From NCBI GenBank assembly GCA_040383605.1, contig JBEIDF010000151.1, forward strand, positions 1 to 9,115: a stretch of DNA of 9,115 bases. The letters are read 5' to 3'. Within the stretch, counting starts at the first letter, position 1, and every line of letters starts with the position of its first letter. Shown piece after piece: positions 7,185-9,115 of this stretch. Made by a program: the position numbers and the translations under genes. Under the pieces are notes generated by a model. That model was not told where the DNA came from. It searched no databases and saw nothing but the letters and a program-made list of their open reading frames with translations. The stretch comes from M3007 sp040383605. GTDB lineage: Bacteria; Bacteroidota; Bacteroidia; Chitinophagales; Saprospiraceae.

Positions 7185-7200
7185 GCAACGCGGGCGTTGC
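7185..7200. repeat. Short perfect inverted repeat between rimO and the DinB-like gene
   Basis: GCAACGC (7185-7191) and GCGTTGC (7194-7200) are perfect reverse complements around GG, in the 198-bp gap between two divergent genes. A-tracts flank it on both sides (7175-7180 and 7202-7209). Read on the minus strand it is followed after two bases by a T-run, like an intrinsic terminator, but no known minus-strand transcript enters from that side. A two-fold operator or an incidental hairpin are alternatives. Confidence 0.35.
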
Positions 7201-7267
7201 GAAAAAAAAGCGTGCAAAGTTCGGACAATTTGCGCACAAATAACAACCCGGCTTGCATGCGCTGTGT

Positions 7268-7275
7268 TATTTTTG
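7268..7275 (+). promoter_or_regulatory. -7 promoter box ahead of the DinB-like gene
   Basis: TATTTTTG matches TAnnTTTG exactly and ends nine bases before the ATG at 7285, which allows a very short leader. No TTG is found at 17-23 bases upstream, so only the -7 half is supported. The box overlaps an in-frame GTG at 7264, which favours the ATG at 7285 as the start. Confidence 0.42.
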
Positions 7276-7284
7276 CGCCACATC

Positions 7285-7827
7285 ATGAATACGACACAAA
7301 CTGCGCTGCTCGACCAACTCGAAACCGACCTTCGGATGCTCCTGGAGCATCTGCGGCGGGAAATTGTCCCGCTGGATAACGCAGCGCTTGCGCAGCGCGC
7401 CGACCCCAAGTCCTGGACGATCCTAGAGGGCTTAGCGCACCTGAACGCGCTGCTCGATTACTATCTACCGCGACTGGAGTTGGCCCGCCATAAAGCGCTC
7501 GCGCGCCGCTGGACGCCGGTAGCATCGGTGCGCTACACAGGCCGCGGCCGCCGCATGCTGCGAAAAGCCGATCCGGACAACCCTAAGCGCTATCGCTGCG
7601 CAAAAGTCTTTGATTTCAAGAATAAACCGCTGGAGCGCTCGGAAATCAAGTCCTGTATTATCCAGTTGGAACGCCTGCTGCGCCAGGTACAGATTTCCCG
7701 CGGGGTAGATTTGAACCGGCCGGCGATCCGCAAAGCAAAGGCGTGGTTTGGGTCGTACCCACCCGGGAATTTGATGGCCTGGCTGGTTGTTTTGGGCAAA
7801 AGGGTCATTCTCCAACCTGCGCCGTGA
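7285..7827 (+). CDS. DinB-like four-helix-bundle protein lacking usual metal ligands
   Basis: This is a 180-residue protein from the ATG at 7285; an in-frame GTG at 7264 would add seven residues but sits on the -7 box. The N-terminal half resembles the DinB/DinB_2 family: amphipathic helix 1 (about 6-27), then DPKSWTILEGLAHLNALLDY (40-59), matching the family's W-S-x-x-E-x-L-x-H-L pattern with H52. In typical members the last helix has H-x-x-x-H ending in Q; here the equivalent stretch VLGKRVILQ (169-177) has Leu170 and Val174 at those positions. The middle (70-115) is strongly basic. DinB-fold proteins are mostly metal-dependent thiol transferases or are uncharacterised; this one may not bind metal. 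It lies 24 bp upstream of the lipoprotein gene, in the same direction, so they may share a transcript. Confidence 0.72.
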   Translation: MNTTQTALLDQLETDLRMLLEHLRREIVPLDNAALAQRADPKSWTILEGLAHLNALLDYYLPRLELARHKALARRWTPVASVRYTGRGRRMLRKADPDNPKRYRCAKVFDFKNKPLERSEIKSCIIQLERLLRQVQISRGVDLNRPAIRKAKAWFGSYPPGNLMAWLVVLGKRVILQPAP

Positions 7828-7851
7828 TTTTTTCGCTTCAAAATTTCAAAC

Positions 7852-8910
7852 ATGACATTCAAGTACGTTTTTTTCGCCCTGCTCACGAGCGCGCTGTTGA
7901 CTGCCTGCGGCGACAACCTGTACCAGTCCGCCGTGCCAGACGATGAACCCGGCCGCTATGATACAGGAGTATTTATTGTAAATGAGGGACCGTTCAACGG
8001 AACAGGCGGCATCACCTGGCACAACCCGGCAAACGGCGAAACCGTACAGGACGTATTCGGCCTGGAAAACGGCGGCGCCGCGCTCGGGCAGTTCGTGCAA
8101 TCCCTCTGCCTGCACGAAGGCAAAGCCTATATTGTAGTGAACGGCGCCAATAAAGTGGTGGTCGTGGACGCTGCGACGTTCAAATATGAAGGCGAAATTA
8201 CCGGCCTTGCCCTGCCGCGTTTTTTTCTGCCAATTGATGAAAATACCGCCTACGTCAGCCAGTGGGGCGCCGACGGCCTGACGGGCAGCCTGGCGCGGGT
8301 GGATCTGAACACCCTGCAGGTCACGCAGACCATCCCAACAGGCGCCGGGCCTGAAAAAATGCTGCGCCGGGGGGATCTGATCTTCGTCGCAAACTCCGGC
8401 GGATTTGGTGTGGACTCTACCGTGAGCGTGGTGAACATGTCCTTGGGCGTCGAGCAGTCCCGGGAGGTGGTACAGAACAGCCGCAATCCCGGCGCCCTGC
8501 TGTCCGATGTATTCGACGGCGGCCGTACCTTCGCGTTGTCGAGGGGCTATTTTCTGGATCCCGCGCCCAGCGGTTCATTATCCACCCTATTCGGCGTCAA
8601 CCAGTTGCCCAACCAATCCTGGACGGCGCCGGCCTACTCCGAAGACTTATGCCGTTCGCCCCAAAAAGACGCCCTGTATTTCGCCGGCGGCGGTGGTGTC
8701 TATCGGAAGACAAACGGCGGAACGCCGGAAAAGATATTAGGGTTCCCTGCGTACGGTTTGGGCTGTCATCCGCAGAACGGATACTTGTATTGCGCCGATG
8801 CGAAAGATTTTAGCGCCGCCGGCGAGGTGCGCGTTTTCAGTCCGAACGGCGTGCTGCAGGGCAGTTTCCCCGCCGGTATTGCCCCGGGCGAAATTGTATT
8901 TATTGATTAG
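7852..8910 (+). CDS. Beta-propeller lipoprotein, DUF5074/YncE type
   Basis: The 352-residue product has a lipoprotein signal peptide ending in LLTAC (lipid-bearing C19), so it should be anchored in the outer membrane, possibly facing outwards. The rest is a beta-propeller with recurring strands such as GVFIVNEG (39-46), AYIVVNGANKVVVVD (92-106), TAYVSQWG (132-139), LIFVANSGG (176-184), ALYFAGGG (274-281) and GYLYCAD (310-316). LALPRFFLP, TGAGPEKML and the ending AGIAPGEIVF are typical of Bacteroidota proteins annotated DUF5074 or YncE-like. The Bacteroides B12-capture lipoprotein BtuG is a propeller of broadly this kind, but no btuB or other B12 gene is beside this one, so ligand and role are open. 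The start follows an A/T-rich stretch (CAAAATTTCAAAC) with no Shine-Dalgarno sequence. Confidence 0.85.
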   Translation: MTFKYVFFALLTSALLTACGDNLYQSAVPDDEPGRYDTGVFIVNEGPFNGTGGITWHNPANGETVQDVFGLENGGAALGQFVQSLCLHEGKAYIVVNGANKVVVVDAATFKYEGEITGLALPRFFLPIDENTAYVSQWGADGLTGSLARVDLNTLQVTQTIPTGAGPEKMLRRGDLIFVANSGGFGVDSTVSVVNMSLGVEQSREVVQNSRNPGALLSDVFDGGRTFALSRGYFLDPAPSGSLSTLFGVNQLPNQSWTAPAYSEDLCRSPQKDALYFAGGGGVYRKTNGGTPEKILGFPAYGLGCHPQNGYLYCADAKDFSAAGEVRVFSPNGVLQGSFPAGIAPGEIVFID

Positions 8911-8925
8911 AAGCCTGTATCTTTG
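8894..8925 (+). promoter_or_regulatory. Predicted Bacteroidota promoter of the symporter gene
   Basis: TTG at 8894-8896 and TATCTTTG at 8918-8925 are separated by 21 bases, an exact match to TTG-N(17-23)-TAnnTTTG. The -33 element lies inside the last codons of the lipoprotein gene. A start near 8931 gives a leader of about 18 bases before the TTG codon at 8949. This makes the symporter gene separately transcribed from the genes before it. Confidence 0.58.
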
Positions 8926-8948
8926 AGGCGTAGGAAAACCTCTGCATT

Positions 8949-9115
8949 TTGGCGCCATCACAAATAGTTGATATTGCGGTCGGCTCGGTTTTGGGGCTGG
9001 TCATGTTTGGCGTGGGCTTATCACTCACGTTAAGCGATTTTGCCCGGATCGTACGCCACCCCCGCGCCTTTGTTTCTGCCTTGGGTGCGCAAATGCTCGG
9101 CTTACCGATTATTGC
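8949..9115 (+). CDS. Bile acid:sodium symporter (BASS/SBF) family protein, N-terminal part
   Basis: The frame is open from a stop at 8931-8933 to the window end and shows 55 codons from a TTG start at 8949. The visible sequence contains VMFGVGLSLTLSDFARIVRH, which matches the hallmark end of the first transmembrane helix and following loop in the SBF/BASS family (M-F-x-x-G-L-x-L-T-x-x-D-F). It continues with PRAFVSALGAQMLGLPII, the second helix. TTG is preferred over the ATG at 9003 because the later start would remove most of helix 1 and because a promoter lies 24 bases upstream. Family members carry organic anions such as bile acids, keto acids or pantoate with sodium across the inner membrane; the substrate here cannot be told. 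About five sixths of the gene is outside the window. Confidence 0.82.
   Translation, partial: MAPSQIVDIAVGSVLGLVMFGVGLSLTLSDFARIVRHPRAFVSALGAQMLGLPII

Overview
The window looks like chromosomal DNA from a member of the Bacteroidota, probably a free-living Saprospiraceae-like bacterium with fairly high GC. This is an inference from three things: several near-perfect TTG-N(17-23)-TAnnTTTG promoters, the lack of strong Shine-Dalgarno sequences ahead of starts, and the gene families present (DUF1501/DUF1553 pair, DUF2007, a DUF5074/YncE-like lipoprotein). No rRNA, tRNA, CRISPR array, prophage or complete insertion sequence was seen.

Layout. (1) 1-3658, minus strand: a two-gene operon. The upstream gene (1310-3658) encodes an exported protein with a planctomycete-type cytochrome c domain followed by DUF1549 and DUF1553. 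Four bases later comes a Tat-exported DUF1501 protein (1-1305) whose C-terminus lies beyond the window edge. This pair is common in Planctomycetes and some Bacteroidota, and its biochemical role is unsettled. A perfect -7 box lies just upstream at 3686-3693. (2) 3825-5141, minus strand: an AAA ATPase with a C-terminal DUF4143/nuclease-like domain. Its GC is lower than that of its neighbours and it looks like mobile accessory DNA. Its upstream region carries three direct repeats spaced exactly 33 bp apart. (3) 5257-5337: a compact, nearly palindromic 79-81 bp element flanked by TA, resembling a MITE, between two divergent promoters. (4) 5406-5768, plus strand: a small DUF2007 protein with a C-terminal membrane helix. 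It converges on and overlaps rimO by 29 bp. (5) 5740-7086, minus strand: rimO, the methylthiotransferase of ribosomal protein S12. (6) 7285-8910, plus strand: a DinB-like protein that appears to have lost metal ligands, then, 24 bp later, a beta-propeller lipoprotein of the DUF5074/YncE type. (7) 8949-end, plus strand: the N-terminus of a bile acid:sodium symporter (BASS/SBF) family transporter with its own promoter.

The only functional unit visible is the DUF1553-cytochrome/DUF1501 operon, with both products predicted to act outside the cytoplasm. The other genes look like independent housekeeping or accessory units. No clear multi-gene defence or biosynthetic system is visible. The least explained features are the 79-bp palindrome, the 33-bp-spaced repeats, the uncharacterised DUF1501/DUF1553 pair and the degenerate DinB protein.
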